Source of the DNA: Symbiodinium natans
Taxonomy: Eukaryota > Sar > Dinophyceae > Suessiales > Symbiodiniaceae
Assembly: GCA_905221605.1 (NCBI GenBank)
Contig: CAJNDS010000105.1
Coordinates: forward strand, 107,001-171,000
Length of the DNA stretch: 64,000 bases
Direction of reading: 5' to 3'
In this document: positions 1-10,269 of the stretch, in pieces
Layout: the number at the start of each line of letters is the position of its first letter
Position numbering within the stretch: the stretch's first letter is position 1
Made by a program: the position numbers and the translations under genes
Notes under the pieces: generated by a model
What the model was told of the DNA's origin: nothing
Seen by the model: only the letters and a program-made list of their open reading frames with translations
The model's database searches: none

Positions 1-878
1 GCTGGAGGGCTCTGAAAAAGTAGAGCCTTCAGGTCCCTGGTCAAAGCTTTATGTTTTGCGATGGCTTGTTGGGCATAATTAAAGGCCTTCTCTCTGCGAA
101 CCCAATGCTCTACCTTACGAACCGGTGTCTGCTACACAACGGGTTCTTTAAGGTACACCCCCCCCTACATGCTTCACAACCCCTGTAAAGCCTGCCCGTG
201 GATTCCCCCGCCCCCCCCCCGCACCCGATCCCTTAACTGAAAGCCTTCGCGAGACGCGACACTCTCATGACCCGACTTGGCAGGAGCCGCTTAAGACCCT
301 GCTTGAAGTCTCATGGACTCAAGCGCAGCTCAAAGTAGAGTAGGCCCGAAGCCCCAAGCCCTAAGGCCCCCCAAAGGCCCTGCCGCGAACCTGTTGCTTT
401 GGGCTTTGGGTTTACAAACTCACCACTACCCCCCCCCCCCCAACCAAAAGAAGACCCACAAGATAAAAAGGCAATACTGATGAAATGCACAGATAAACGA
501 ACGAAAAGCAAGTAATAACATCATAGCAGAATAGTACGTCAACTGACTAGTGCTAATCGTAATGAAAAACCTCTAGCCCTAGGATAAAGACTTGAAACCA
601 AGCCCTACCCCCAAGCTGTAAACCGTAGGCAAGCCTAGACCGAGACAAAGGGAGAAACCTGAGTCAGCACATCCGTCTGAACTCCGTGACCCAAACCTCA
701 GAACTGGGCATTGTGGGCCTTTGGGGGGGGGAGCTTAGGGCTTTGGGGCTTTTGGGTGCACGTGGGCTTCTTAGGGTTCACAAACCCCAAACCCTAAACC
801 CTAAACCCTAAACCCTAAACCCTCTTAAATGGAGCCCTTTGTGCTCGGTCATCCCGGTGAGGTACGGTCTCCGTGCAG
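1..878. other. Left-edge non-coding stretch
   Basis: No reading frame here looks coding. The stretch has C-runs near 160, 205 and 430 and a (CCCTAAA) array at about 781-823 just upstream of the first exon-like island. It is probably intron, because the array lies in the orientation seen before exons elsewhere in the window. Confidence 0.5.
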
Positions 879-917
879 GAGTGGATCGAGGACCTGCCTC
901 TGGAAGTTGCCCTAAGA
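879..917 (+). CDS. Exon-like island, unidentified protein
   Basis: After the acceptor-like CCGTGCAG the frame reads EWIEDLPLEVALR and is then followed by a TTTAGGG array from 927. The island is GC-rich and codon-like, with CCCTAAA on its left and TTTAGGG on its right, the pattern of confirmed exons further on. No family is recognised, and the piece is too short to exclude chance. Confidence 0.3.
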
Positions 918-1460
918 ATTAGTCGATTTAGGGTTTAGGGTTTAGGGTTTAGGGTTTAGGGTTTAGGGTTTAGGGTCACTTCCCCTTGACCTTCGAACCC
1001 GAATGTACCCACGAGTTCTTCGTACGCGTAGGTTTTTCCTAAAACTTAGAACGTTTAGGGTTGGCCTTCGAGTTTCAGGGTGGTTGAAGGCTTGCTCCTG
1101 GGGCTTCAGGGTTTACCGGGGCTTCCCTAAACCTGAAACCCCTAAACCTCAACCCTCCCCTTCACCCCCCCCCCCCCCCCTCCCCGCAAGCACTAGGAAC
1201 ATGGAAGCACGTCGGGTTACCTACCGCCCTCAACCCCCCCCCCCCCCCCAATCCTTTCTCCTGTTAAGGTCCTCTACGGTAGTGTTAGGGTTCAACCCTA
1301 AGCCCTATACCCCAAACCCCAAACCCTCAACCCTAAACCCTGAACCCTGAACCCTAAACCCCAAACCCCAAACCCTAAACCCTAAACCCTAAACCCTGAA
1401 CCCTGAACCCTGAACCCCAAACCCTGAACCCTAAACCCTGAACCCTTTAGGTGTGATGTT
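918..1460. repeat. Intron-like stretch with telomeric arrays
   Basis: A TTTAGGG array covers about 927-976 and a degenerate CCCTAAA/CCCTGAA array about 1290-1446, with C-runs at 1166-1181 and 1239-1250. The order is TTTAGGG first and CCCTAAA last, as in other introns here. Confidence 0.6.
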
Positions 1461-1544
1461 TTCGGCCATGAGGACTGGGCTGTTTGCCTCCTCGGCGCTG
1501 AGAGCCAGCGGCAAGACCTGATCTTTCGCACCTGGGCCCCCAGA
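1461..1544 (+). CDS. Exon-like island, unidentified (FGHEDW)
   Basis: An 84-nt open segment reads FGHEDWAVCLLGAE and ends IFRTWAPR. The 'GHEDW' core recalls the start of a WD40 blade (GHxDWV), but one blade fragment is not enough for a call. CCCTGAA/CCCTAAA lies upstream and TTTAGGG downstream (1571-1609), supporting an exon. Confidence 0.35.
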
Positions 1545-2270
1545 GTTTTTTTTTGGATGTTTTGGCTGAGGTTTAGGGTTTAGGGTTTAGGGTTTAGGGT
1601 TTAGGGTTTCGGGGGATGAGGGGGATGAGGGGGCTGAGGGGGCTGAGGGGGATGAGGGGGATGAGGGGGATGAGGGGGATGAGGGGCTGAGGGGATGAGG
1701 GATGAGGGTGAGGGGGATGAGGGGGATGAGGGGATGAGGGGATGAGGGGGATGAGGGGGATGAGGGTTTCGGGACGATTAGGAAAGAGGGTTACTTAGGC
1801 ATTGCGATTGCCGTGCAGGGCACTCAAACGTTTGAATTTGATTTGGTACGCTTCTGCCCGGTCAGCAAACGCAAAGAAAGGTTAAGCCGAAATACCCCTC
1901 AAGTAATACTTCTTGAATATGTTTAGGGATCCTTGTTACGATTTAAGGTAGAAAATTCCCTAAATTAACCCCATGCCATATCAACAAGCTGGGGTGAAGT
2001 TGGAGGAGTGCAATGTACGTGCTGCAAACGCTCGCGAGCGTGAGTGGTTAAGGGTTTAGGTGTTCGGGATAGGTTGGGGGTTCGGGGCTTGAGGATCCAG
2101 GTGGACCCCCTTAAGCTCGAATACAAGTTTAAGGTACTTAGGGATTTGTTGGGTCGTTTTTCGAGTTCGGGGCTGCCAGCTCAAAATCTTAGAGGGTTTT
2201 GTTGGGTTGAATCGCTGTGAACTTCAAGCCCTAAACCCTAAACCCAAAACCCAAAACCCTTACAACTCAG
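1545..2270. repeat. Intron-like stretch with telomeric array and minisatellite
   Basis: The stretch starts with TTTAGGG units (1571-1609), passes straight into a GGGGATGA minisatellite (about 1609-1766), then unique sequence and a short degenerate CCCTAAA array (about 2227-2260) before the next island. Confidence 0.6.
1609..1766 (+). repeat. GGGGATGA-type minisatellite
   Basis: About 17 units of 7-10 bp (GATGAGGGG, with GCTGAGGGG variants) follow directly on a TTTAGGG array. The shared G-rich strand suggests that the unit grew from a mutated telomeric repeat. Confidence 0.85.
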
Positions 2271-2352
2271 AGGCATGTTCGCCACGAGCTCCGAGAGCGG
2301 CCTTGCCATCTCGAACACTGCGGCGAGCGAGTTGCTGTCGCTTGGATCGACT
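2271..2352 (+). CDS. Exon-like island, unidentified
   Basis: After the acceptor-like AACTCAG the frame reads MFATSSESGLAISNTAASEL and continues to LLSLGSTR. It is GC-rich, has no stop and is bounded by degenerate CCCTAAA (left) and TTTAGGG (right). No family is recognised. Confidence 0.35.
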
Positions 2353-3663
2353 AGGATTTAGGGTTTAGAGTTTAGGGTTTAGGGTGTAGGGTTATAAGGC
2401 TTTAAGGTATCGTCCGCCCCGCGTCTTTCATAGCCTGTCTGTGGGGGTATACTCCTTATCTTTCAACCCTCACTCTATACCCAAATGCCTTCAGGAGAGC
2501 CGCGCAAGCAGCGCAGTCCGTCTTCACTGCACGGCAGCAGGGGCAGGGGGTCTCAGAAACGAGGATTTAGAGTTTGCACAGGCCTCCGTTGAAACTCTGT
2601 TCTGACTGCATGTTTATATACAAAACCCCAAATAGACCCTAAACCCTAGACCCTAACCCCAACCCCTGCCTGTAAACCCTAACGGTGTGTTTATGGTCTG
2701 ACGCACATGTTGTCGCTTCTGTGGTTTATGGGTCACTTCTTGGGGCACCGTGTATAAATATAAATAATCATATATATATATATGTATTTTTCTTTGTTTA
2801 GATTTATAGATGTGCATATATATATATATAAGGTTATATATATATATGTATACATATGGGTTTAGGGTTTAGGGTTTGGGGTCTAATTAGGGCTTAGGAG
2901 TAGGGTAGAGGGCAATGGGGAGGGAATATAGCAGGGCCCCCCAAGGATCATGGGCATTTTCATGTTGAGGGTTCAGTTTTATGTTGTCATCACAAGAAAG
3001 TACCTCTCTAAGCCTCCTAGGACCTGCTATACAGGATACTCATACGATGGACCCCGTACTTGGATTCATGGAATCTTGGCCCTTCTCGGGTATGTTTTTG
3101 GTACAAGTCTCCGCATTGTCATTGGCGCTTGAAATTCAGCCATAGGGAACTTGCCATAGGGTGCCAAACCCTAGAACCAAAACCCTAAACCTGTCACACC
3201 TTAACACTAATTCCGAAACCCTAAGAACCCGATATTGTATGTACTGGAAGTATAGGGTAGCGAACCCCGAACCCTTTAAACCCCTAAACTAGGCGGGCGG
3301 CGCGGCCGCTACCCGTGCCCCTGCGACGTGAGTCCTTGGCGAAGGAGCCCTTATAAGGACAGTTAGGCCCCAGTTCCCGAAACCCTAAAGCCTAAACCCT
3401 AAACCCTAAACCCTAAACCGGGTTGAGGTGTTTAGGATTAGGGTTTAAGGTATGGAGGGGGGGGCATGGGCGGGAGGTAGTAGGGATCAATTCAGAGTTT
3501 ATGGTGTTTGTAGCATTTAGAGGTTTGCATTGGGGGGCTCATTCGCTTCCCCCCCATCATTAAAACTCCCCCACCCCCCCTCACCCCCGTCCCTCCCCCC
3601 CCTCGCTTCAGTGCCTTCGGGTTTAGGGTTTAGGGTTTAGGGTTTAGGGTTTAGGGTTTAGGG
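2353..3663. other. Intron-like stretch, AT microsatellite and telomeric arrays
   Basis: Telomeric units lie at 2355-2392, 2858-2882, 3380-3419 (CCCTAAA) and 3620-3663 (TTTAGGG). A TA-rich microsatellite covers about 2757-2857. The open frame at 2950-3132 shows no domain and no exon signature, so it is not called. Confidence 0.5.
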
Positions 3664-3960
3664 CAGGCCACGCACCAGGCCAGGCTGCAGCCCTGGCACA
3701 TCGAGATGGCAGCAGATTCGGGGAAGACCTCTACGACCCTGCGCCGCTGCCGTTGCAAGAGACGACGCGTGGGACATCGCTATGGACAACGCCCACGGCG
3801 ATGTTTTCCGTGTGCCCCGCGTCCAGGAGGCAAGGGCAGCAGGGGAGCTGTTACTGCTTCGTGTGCCTTTTTCGAGCGAGGTCGGGCAGTTCGCCCAGGG
3901 TTTGTGTGCCTTCATTCCGAACAGCCTATGTGGATCCGTGGCCAGAAGTCCTTATGTTAG
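3664..3960 (+). CDS. Exon-like region, unidentified; frame uncertain
   Basis: A GC-rich stretch is open in several overlapping frames. The most protein-like frame reads ARDDAWDIAMDNAHGDVFRV and onward to LLLLRVPF; another reads HQARLQPWHIEMAADSG. It may hold two exons in different phases. It follows a TTTAGGG array rather than CCCTAAA, which breaks the usual rule. No domain is recognised. Confidence 0.25.
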   Translation, partial: QATHQARLQPWHIEMAADSGKTSTTLRRCRCKRRRVGHRYGQRPRRCFPCAPRPGGKGSRGAVTASCAFFERGRAVRPGFVCLHSEQPMWIRGQKSLC

Positions 3961-4562
3961 GAGGTTTCGGGCTTCTGAAACCCCACTGCCCTGAACTGTA
4001 AACCCGAAACCCTGAACTCTAAATCGAGGCCTCTCAGGGAATCTGGGATGTAGGGTCTGAGGACTGCGGGTCGTGGACCCGACGTCTTGGTGCGCGGGGT
4101 TTTTTTTGGCAGAATAGCCTAGTGGCACCCGTTTGCCCCTTCTTTTGTCCAAGTATTTCCCTCAAAATGCATTATATAGCCAACCCGAAACAAGGGTCCC
4201 CTTATTACAATAGGGTTACTGAGCTACCAAGTACTACTCCCGCACAGATTCACCTCAAACCCTACAAACCTGTAAAACTGTAAGGCCCAGACACACGAAC
4301 AAGCCCTCTAAACCCCATGAGCCCCGAAACCCGAATCCCTAAACTCTCTAAGCCATTCCTAGGACCTGGAGTAGGCCCTTATTTGCTTTTTCTAGGGTAG
4401 GGGTTCCCTTCTAATCCCCTTTAACACCAAAAAGGGTACTCTTTTATTCCTGGGTTTTTCTCCGGGGTCCTGATCAAGCCCCAAACCCCAAACGCTACAC
4501 CCCAAACCCTAAACCCCAAACCCTAAACCCTAAATCCTAAACCCCAACCCTGGAACGCCTCT
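3961..4562. other. Intron-like stretch with hairpin element and CCCTAAA array
   Basis: A short inverted-repeat element lies at about 4366-4440 (a CCTTATT/TTTTT left part and a CCAAAAAGGG right part, shared with copies near 33.15, 44.34 and 60.95 kb). A degenerate CCCTAAA array at about 4479-4548 leads up to the next island. Confidence 0.5.
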
Positions 4563-4634
4563 TTTGTCCAATTCGACGTCGAGGAGCCTTGGTGCTCGGA
4601 CGCCCAGGCTGTGACTGAGGCCTGGGCCCTTGGG
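4563..4634 (+). CDS. Exon-like island, unidentified
   Basis: Twenty-four codons read FVQFDVEEPWCSDAQAVTEA and then WALG, between a CCCTAAA array and a TTTAGGG array. Composition and flanks fit an exon; no family is recognised. Confidence 0.4.
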
Positions 4635-5704
4635 AGTTTAGGGTTTAGGGTTTAGGGTTTAGGGCTATTAGGGTTATTAGTTATTAGGGTTTAGGGTTTA
4701 GGGTTATTAGGGTTATTGGGGTTTAGGGCTTAGGGTTATTAGGGTTTAGGGTTCAGGGTTTAGGGTTTAGTGTTCATGTTATGAGGGTTCAGGGATTAGG
4801 TTTTAGGGTTTAGGGTTTGGGGGGTTAGGGCAGGATTAAGTGTCCGTTACTTTCTTCTCTTTTCTTGAAGGGACAGATGTTGTGAATATTCTCCCGAAGG
4901 TTTGGAGCAGAACTCTGGTAATCTAGGAGCCCTGAAACTACCGACATCATCCCCCCTCTTCCTTCCCGGCAATGTCTAAATTGCCCCCAAACCCAGAATC
5001 CGTAACCGTGCCAATTGGCCCCTGTGTCCTGTGTCGGCCCACCCCTAACCCACCCCAAACCCCAAACCCGGGGGAAGGGGGCTGTGCGGCGGGAGGGGGG
5101 TTCCTCGGATCGCCCTTAGTGTTAGTGGGGGGGTTTTGGGTTTTAGGGCATAGGCCATTGTACGTGAAGTCTCTGGAGGACCCTACAGATAGGAAGTTTG
5201 GGGAATTTTGGGCTTAGGGATTTTGACTTCCGATCCAGCGCAAGGTTATGAGTTGAGAGCACCTGAAATGCCTGCTTTGGGGGGGGGGGGGGGGGTTTGC
5301 AGGGGTAGGTTTTGAACATAACTTGCAGTGGAATGCCAGTTATTGCCCTTAAGCCCCTATGTAATCCTTATGAAGCCATTGAATCTAACATATGGGGCCC
5401 CCAAGCCTACCCCAGTTTAGCAGTTTAGGATATTTGGGTTGAAAAGGATGTTTTATGTTTGAGGTTTATGCTTTAGGTCCGTACAAGCCCGGAGATTTCT
5501 TTCAGAAGTGCTCAGCATGGGTGCTGTTCTAAATGATGGCCTCATTCTCGGTTTTCACGAGGAATCCCTGGCCAAACGGAGACTCTCTGTAATCCTAAAC
5601 CCCAAACCCCAAGCCCCAAACCCCAAACCCCAAACCCTAAACCCTAAACCCTAAACCCTGCTTCGAAAAACCCATGCTTGGCATCTTCGCCACCTTTGAC
5701 CAAG
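4635..5704. repeat. Intron-like stretch, variant telomeric array (TTATTAGGG)
   Basis: The 5' part (4636-4823) is a TTTAGGG array mixed with TTATTAGGG and TTCAGGG units. A G-run lies at about 5278-5297, and a CCCTAAA/CCCCAAA array at 5592-5659 precedes the next island. The orientation follows the window rule. Confidence 0.6.
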
Positions 5705-5753
5705 GCGCTGGGCTACGTCGCGCGGATTGATCTGAAGACCTTTGGCCTGTCTG
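5705..5753 (+). CDS. Exon-like island, unidentified (YVARIDLKTF)
   Basis: After the acceptor GACCAAG the frame reads ALGYVARIDLKTFGLS and ends at a good GT donor (TCTG|GTAAAG), after which a TTTAGGG array starts at once. The 'VARIDL..F' core resembles a beta-propeller-like repeat common in algal proteins, but that link is from memory and weak. A second frame upstream reads FEKPMLGIFATFDQG, so the exon may start earlier, at about 5660. Confidence 0.4.
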
Positions 5754-6309
5754 GTAAAGCTAGGGTTTAGGGTTTAGGGTTTAGGGTTTAGGGTTTAGGG
5801 TTTAGGGTTTAGGGTTTAGGTTTAGGGTTTAGGGTTTAGGGTTTAGGGTTTAGGGCAGTCCCCAAAATTCGTTGTCATGGCTTTATGGAAAGGGTTGCTT
5901 TGAGGTTTTAGGGTTGGGGGTTCGGGCTGAAGCTGGTTTAGGATTAGGGTTCATGGTATAGGGCTGTGTGCATACTTAGTTTCATTGGAACGGTTTTGGG
6001 GTAGTCTGTGATCTCACCATACAGAGATTGCACGGGGGATTTGATTGGTAATTGCCTGGGCCCCTGTATTTGGGCTTTCGAGGCTTAGGTTTATGGAGGT
6101 CCGTCATGGAGCTTCGGGGGAAGAGAGAACCCAACCGTTTGTGTGTTGAGGCTTAAGCACCAGAGACCCCATTTCGAATGGAATGTTTTTGGGCACTAAA
6201 CCCTAAACCCTAATTCCTAAACCCTAAACCCTAAACCCGCCAAAGCCCTTTTTAGCAGCTAAGTTCTCCTCGGTGCCCCAGTAAGCCAAGACAGCGACTT
6301 GGTTTGTGA
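5754..6309. repeat. Intron: telomeric array 5', CCCTAAA 3'
   Basis: The stretch begins GTAAAG and then has about 13 TTTAGGG units (5761-5856). A CCCTAAA array lies at about 6196-6240. The remainder is unique. Confidence 0.55.
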
Positions 6310-6375
6310 TCTGCGCTGCGGGAGCTAGAAGTCGCAAACCAAGAGGAACTGGAAACGAACTGCTCACTGGCGACC
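6310..6375 (+). CDS. Exon-like island, unidentified
   Basis: The frame SALRELEVANQEELETNCSL is acidic and helix-like, and runs into CCCTAAA on the right rather than TTTAGGG. A second open frame reads FVICAAGARSRKPRG. No splice sites stand out, so the call is weak. Confidence 0.25.
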
Positions 6376-6541
6376 CTAAACCCGAAACCCTAAACCCTAA
6401 ACCCTAAACCCCAAACCCAAAATCCCAACCCCTACACTCCAGGGGTTAGGGTTTAGGGTTTAGGGTTTAGGGTTTAGGGTTTAGGGTTTAGGGTTTAGGG
6501 TCCCAAACCCTACACCCCAAACCCCAAATCATGTAAGACCT
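6376..6541. repeat. Adjacent inverted telomeric arrays
   Basis: CCCTAAA units at about 6373-6420 are followed at once by TTTAGGG units at 6445-6501, then degenerate CCCTACA/CCCCAAA. The back-to-back arrays could fold into a hairpin. Confidence 0.7.
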
Positions 6542-6619
6542 GAGCTGCCTGAATTCGAGGATGCCGCCGGCTCACGCCGAAGAGGAGCCAAGGTTTTGTG
6601 TGTCTTGAATGTTTCTGAG
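6542..6619 (+). CDS. Exon-like island, unidentified
   Basis: The frame reads ELPEFEDAAGSRRRGAKVLC and continues VLNVSE to a GT donor (TCTGAG|GTTGGAGG), directly followed by a TTTAGGG array (6627-6683). A degenerate CCCTAAA array lies on the left. Flanks, donor and composition all fit an exon; no family is recognised. Confidence 0.45.
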
Positions 6620-7381
6620 GTTGGAGGGTTTAGGGTTTAGGGTTTAGGGTTTAGGGTTTAGGGTTTAGGGTTTAGGGTTTAGGATTTCAGAACCTCCCCC
6701 TAGCCCAAAGGCCCAAAGGTGATTCTTTCCCTTCAATGATTCAATACTCAGCCAGTAAGAAGCCCTAAGAACCCTCCGCGCCTCAGCGGCCCAAAGCCCC
6801 ATTTCCGAAACCCTAAACCCCTCCCTAAACCCTAAACCCTAAACCCTAAACCCTAAACCCTAAACCCCCTGAACCCATGCGAACCCCTTTCGCCTGAGCC
6901 CGCCCCCCGTTTCTGAACTTGAGCATCCTACAGGTCTTTGATTCAGTTGACAGAACCCTGAACCCTAACACGGTTTAGGGTTTAGGGTTTAGGGTTTAGG
7001 GTTTAGGGTTTAGGGTTTAGGGTTTAGGGTTTAGGGTTTAGGGTTTAGGGTCGCAATCCTAAACCCCGAACGAAACATGAACCTAATCCATTCTCTGAAG
7101 CCCGCAATCTCAATGTAAGCCTTTTGCACTCGACCTCGAATTGCGCAAACCCTGTAGACCTCTAAGCAACAATTCCTACCCCCTCCGCCTCTGAACTGTT
7201 CCCAGTATACAGTGCGTTGTTGGGCTAAGCCCTGAACCCTAGAACACTACATCCTTCAACACCCTAACCGCCCTACGCCCTTGAACCTTCGCACCCTTAC
7301 AAACCCTGAAAGCCCTTAAGTCCGAAAGCCTCAAACCCTAAACCCTGAACCCAAAACCCTAAACCCTAAACCTTCTGCCAG
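6620..7381. repeat. Intron with four telomeric arrays
   Basis: Arrays: TTTAGGG 6627-6683, CCCTAAA 6807-6868, TTTAGGG 6973-7051 and CCCTAAA 7335-7372. Two TTTAGGG-to-CCCTAAA pairs lie in series, as if one intron had been inserted into another or a non-exonic island is skipped between them. Confidence 0.6.
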
Positions 7382-7480
7382 GAGCGCACACTCCTGGACC
7401 GCCTCGGGGGGCGTTTCAGCCCGGAGCATCCGGGCCACGTGGGGGACGTCTGGTGCGCCCTCCCGCGAACAAGCACGGCT
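7382..7480 (+). CDS. Exon-like island, unidentified
   Basis: After the acceptor TTCTGCCAG the 33-codon frame reads ERTLLDRLGGRFSPEHPGHV, then GDVWCALPRTSTA. A CCCTAAA array ends 10 nt upstream and a TTTAGGG array starts at 7512. It is one of the longest islands in this part. It lies 1.1 kb before the first DUSP exon and may be the N-terminal part of the same deubiquitinase. Confidence 0.45.
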
Positions 7481-7929
7481 TTTGGGTCTCTAGGGTTTGT
7501 GGGGCGTAGAATGTTTAGGGTTTAGGGTTTAGGGTTTAGGGTTTCGTAAGTTCATAGCGTTTCTGGGGCTTCTAAGGGCCCATACATTGTGCTGCTTTTA
7601 AAAGGCAACAAGCTGGTCACCTTTCAGGGTCGGGGTGTTTGGGCGCACCCCCCCGCCCCGCTATTAAGAAGGGAACAAAGCGAGTGGCGGGGGGGCTTTA
7701 ATTCCCTCATTCCCTACAAAGAACGGGGGAAAAGGCCTCGTCGTCTACAGGTAGAAATGCCGTCGCCTTCCCAGAGAGTTTGAATCAATCAGAGGCGGGG
7801 GGGGGGGCGGGGGGTACTTATTAATTTGAACCTTAAACCCCTCAACCCAAACCCCTAAACTCCTTAAACCCCTAAACTCCTAGACCCCTAAACCCCTAAA
7901 CCCTAAACTCACGAACCCCCAACTGTCAG
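7481..7929. other. Intron-like stretch
   Basis: The TTTAGGG units at 7512-7545 are followed by unique sequence with G-runs near 7796-7814, then degenerate CCCTAAA (CCCCTAAA, CTCCTAAA) at 7830-7913. Confidence 0.5.
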
Positions 7930-8009
7930 CCGCCCTTCTGCAACTGGGCAGTCGCCACGTGAACATTCCATGCGGCCACACCCCCACCGAACCACCCCCT
8001 GCCGGTCAG
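7930..8009 (+). CDS. Exon-like island, unidentified
   Basis: After the acceptor AACTGTCAG the frame reads ALLQLGSRHVNIPCGHTPTE, then PPPAGQ, and is followed by TTTAGGG. No family is recognised; it may be an N-terminal exon of the deubiquitinase. Confidence 0.35.
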
Positions 8010-8563
8010 GGGTTTAGGGTTGAGGGTTTAGGATTTAGTGTTTAGGGTTAGGGTTTAGGGTTTAGGATTTAGGGTTTAGGGTTTAGGGTTTAGGGTTTAG
8101 GGTTTACTGTAGGGTTTCGGGTTTAGAGTTACATGGCCCCTAAAGTTGAGGGTTTAGGATTTAGGGTTTAGGGTTAGGGTTTAGGGTTTAGGATTTAGGG
8201 TTTAGGCTTTAGGGTTTAGGCTTTAGGGTTTAGGCTTTAGGGTTTACTGTAGGGTTTCGGGTTTAGAGTTACATGGCCCTAAAACGGCAATCCCGAGCCC
8301 CAGCCAGCCTTGCCCCAGTGCCCCCTGCGCGCAGCCCCTGAACTTGAGGGCTCTTTTGATCGTTTGCTTGTGGTATGTATACATATATATACCTATTACA
8401 TATACAAGCACATATTCGCGGCTATGCATTCGGGCTGTTTATACGACTCTACAACATATTCAGGCTGTTTATACCAGGTGGAATTTGGGATTCTGCCCGA
8501 CCCTACACCCTAAGCCCTAGAGCCTAAACCCCTAAACCCTAAACCCCTGAACCCTAAACCCAG
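8010..8563. repeat. Intron with duplicated telomeric block
   Basis: TTTAGGG, TTAGGG and GGATTTAGGG units cover 8010-8260. A 39-bp non-telomeric phrase is present twice (8103-8140 and 8241-8279), so the array and its edge were duplicated together. The 3' end is a CCCTAAA array running straight into the acceptor AAACCCAG. Confidence 0.7.
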
Positions 8564-8606
8564 GTACCTCATCTCCGCACGTTGGTGGCAGCGGTGGCTC
8601 CTGGCT
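8564..8606 (+). CDS. DUSP-domain exon 1 of a ubiquitin-specific protease
   Basis: The frame reads YLISARWWQRWL, which fits the start of a DUSP domain (the 'yyLIsxxWwxxWxxy' helix) found N-terminal to the catalytic domain of USP4, USP11 and USP15. The acceptor is AAACCCAG|G, made from the last unit of a CCCTAAA array. The donor is not clear: a stop (TGA) follows at 8607, so the exon must end before it. Later DUSP exons at 10.21, 11.32 and 27.38 kb continue the same fold in order. Confidence 0.6.
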
Positions 8607-10212
8607 TGAAGAGAACAGTGAGTCCCATTCGAGCGTTTTTTGCTCACGGGTTCAACTCATCCTTACTTGGCCAACAGTTTAGGGTTTAGGGTTTAGGACC
8701 TAGGGTTTAGGGCTAGGGTTCTTAGCCAACAGTTGAAGTTTTAACTTTTTGGGTTTCCTTATTTAGTAGGAATGACAAAAGTTTATGGCTTTGCAGCGGG
8801 TGAGGCGGTTTGGGGTTTGGGGTTTGGAATTAGGGTTTAGGGTTTGGGGTTTAGGGTTTGGGGTTTAGGCATGTACCACACGAGCCCCAACAAATACCAA
8901 GATGGTCCCCTTCCAATCCTACCCAGAAAAGAACGCCATTCGAGTTCAATACGCCCCCTCCCCCCCTCCCATATTGGGGTTGGCAGCTGATATCGTGGCT
9001 TGACGTTTGAGGTTTCCTAGGTACTTGGCAAATGTAGGCGCCTGCGAGGGGATCATGTGTCTTCGCTCGGACTGTAACAACGGCTATCCTCCTCATAAGC
9101 CTGCTTCTATGTACACATGAGTCTTCAAGCGGACGCACGTGCATGTATGTGTCTCGTAGGATGATAAAGGCGCTCATGGCCCCGCCTATTCATGATCCTA
9201 TACCCATGAACCATCAAGTAGGTACGGGTTTGAGGAAAGACGTCCCACCCGACCAGGAACCCTTATCAGCCACGAACGCCCCATGAGCCCGAAACCCGTC
9301 CTAAAACCCACCAACCCTAAACCCTGAACCCTGAACCCTGAACCCTGAACCCTAAACCCTAACCTCTGAACCGATCCGAGGCTCGACTTTTCTTCGACCC
9401 CGAACAGCACTCGCGAGCAGGACACAGTGGAGTACCACTTGAAATGTTTCAGGATTTGGGGTGTAGGGTTTAGGATTTGGGGTTTGCGGTTTAAGGGTGT
9501 AGGGTTTTCGGGTCTAGGGGTTCAGGGTTTCGGGTTTAGGCCGGAGGGCCTATTTTTTTGGGTATCTTTTTTTGCTTCAAAGCACAGGAGCGGGTCAGGG
9601 GTTCAGGCTCTGCTTCTTTCTCTGCCTCTCACTCCCTTTGAGGGTTTTGGGTTCAGAATTCTGGGTTCCAGTTTCGCATATGTATCTGGTTGAAACCCAT
9701 TTTGCGAGCCTTGTGTGGACAACTAAGGGGGTGGGGGAGCTTGCACCCTCCAACTTTCAAGCCGCGCGAAGATTGTGCTCAAAGCATATGAACCTTTTAG
9801 AAACCCATCATGCGAGCATTGTGCTTGCACATGGGGCCCCCCAACCCCCCGCGGTTTTCAGCCGTGCAAGGATTGCTTCACGGAATGCCTTGCACGCTTT
9901 TGCGTCAAGTCTCCCAGCACTGTGATCTCCAAGATCTCCCCTGGCAAAACCCCGCGGCCACCAGGGTGTAGGGTTGAGGGCGCCTCCCTAACCTCACCAG
10001 CAGAGACGACAGCAACTTCACCCTCCAGTTCATCAGCTTCGGAACCTAAAATTCTCCCACTTCAGGCTTTGTAAGCGCTAGAACCCCAAATCCTAAACCC
10101 GAAGCCCTAAACCCTAAACCCTAAACCGCAACCCCTAAGCCCTAAACCCTAAACCCTAAACCCTAAACCCTGAACCCTGAACCCTGAACCCTAAACCCTG
10201 GTTCTGAACCAG
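8607..10212. other. Intron-like stretch with diverged tandem duplication
   Basis: Arrays lie at 8815-8870 (TTTAGGG/TTTGGGG), 9312-9365 (CCCTGAA/CCCTAAA), 9450-9540 (degenerate TTTAGGG) and 10085-10200 (CCCTAAA). At about 9691-9905 two diverged copies of a roughly 107-bp unit both start GAAACCCAT and share 'GCGAGC.TTGTG'. A missing DUSP exon between 8.6 and 10.2 kb was sought and not found. Confidence 0.5.
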
Positions 10213-10269
10213 GGCCCGCCGTCCATCGACACGACCGGGCTGGTTGACCACGCTTCGGCCTTGGCCGGG
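10213..10269 (+). CDS. DUSP-domain exon 2 (GP.ID motif)
   Basis: After the acceptor GAACCAG the 19 codons read GPPSIDTTGLVDHASALAG. This fits the conserved 'GPIDNsxLl' turn of DUSP domains. The exon ends in phase 0 at a GT donor (GGG|GTTGGA) and joins the next exon in phase 0. CCCTAAA lies upstream and TTTAGGG downstream. Confidence 0.7.

Noticed and set aside
1461-1544. WD40 protein call from GHEDW
   Set aside because: Only one partial blade; the neighbouring islands show no WD pattern.
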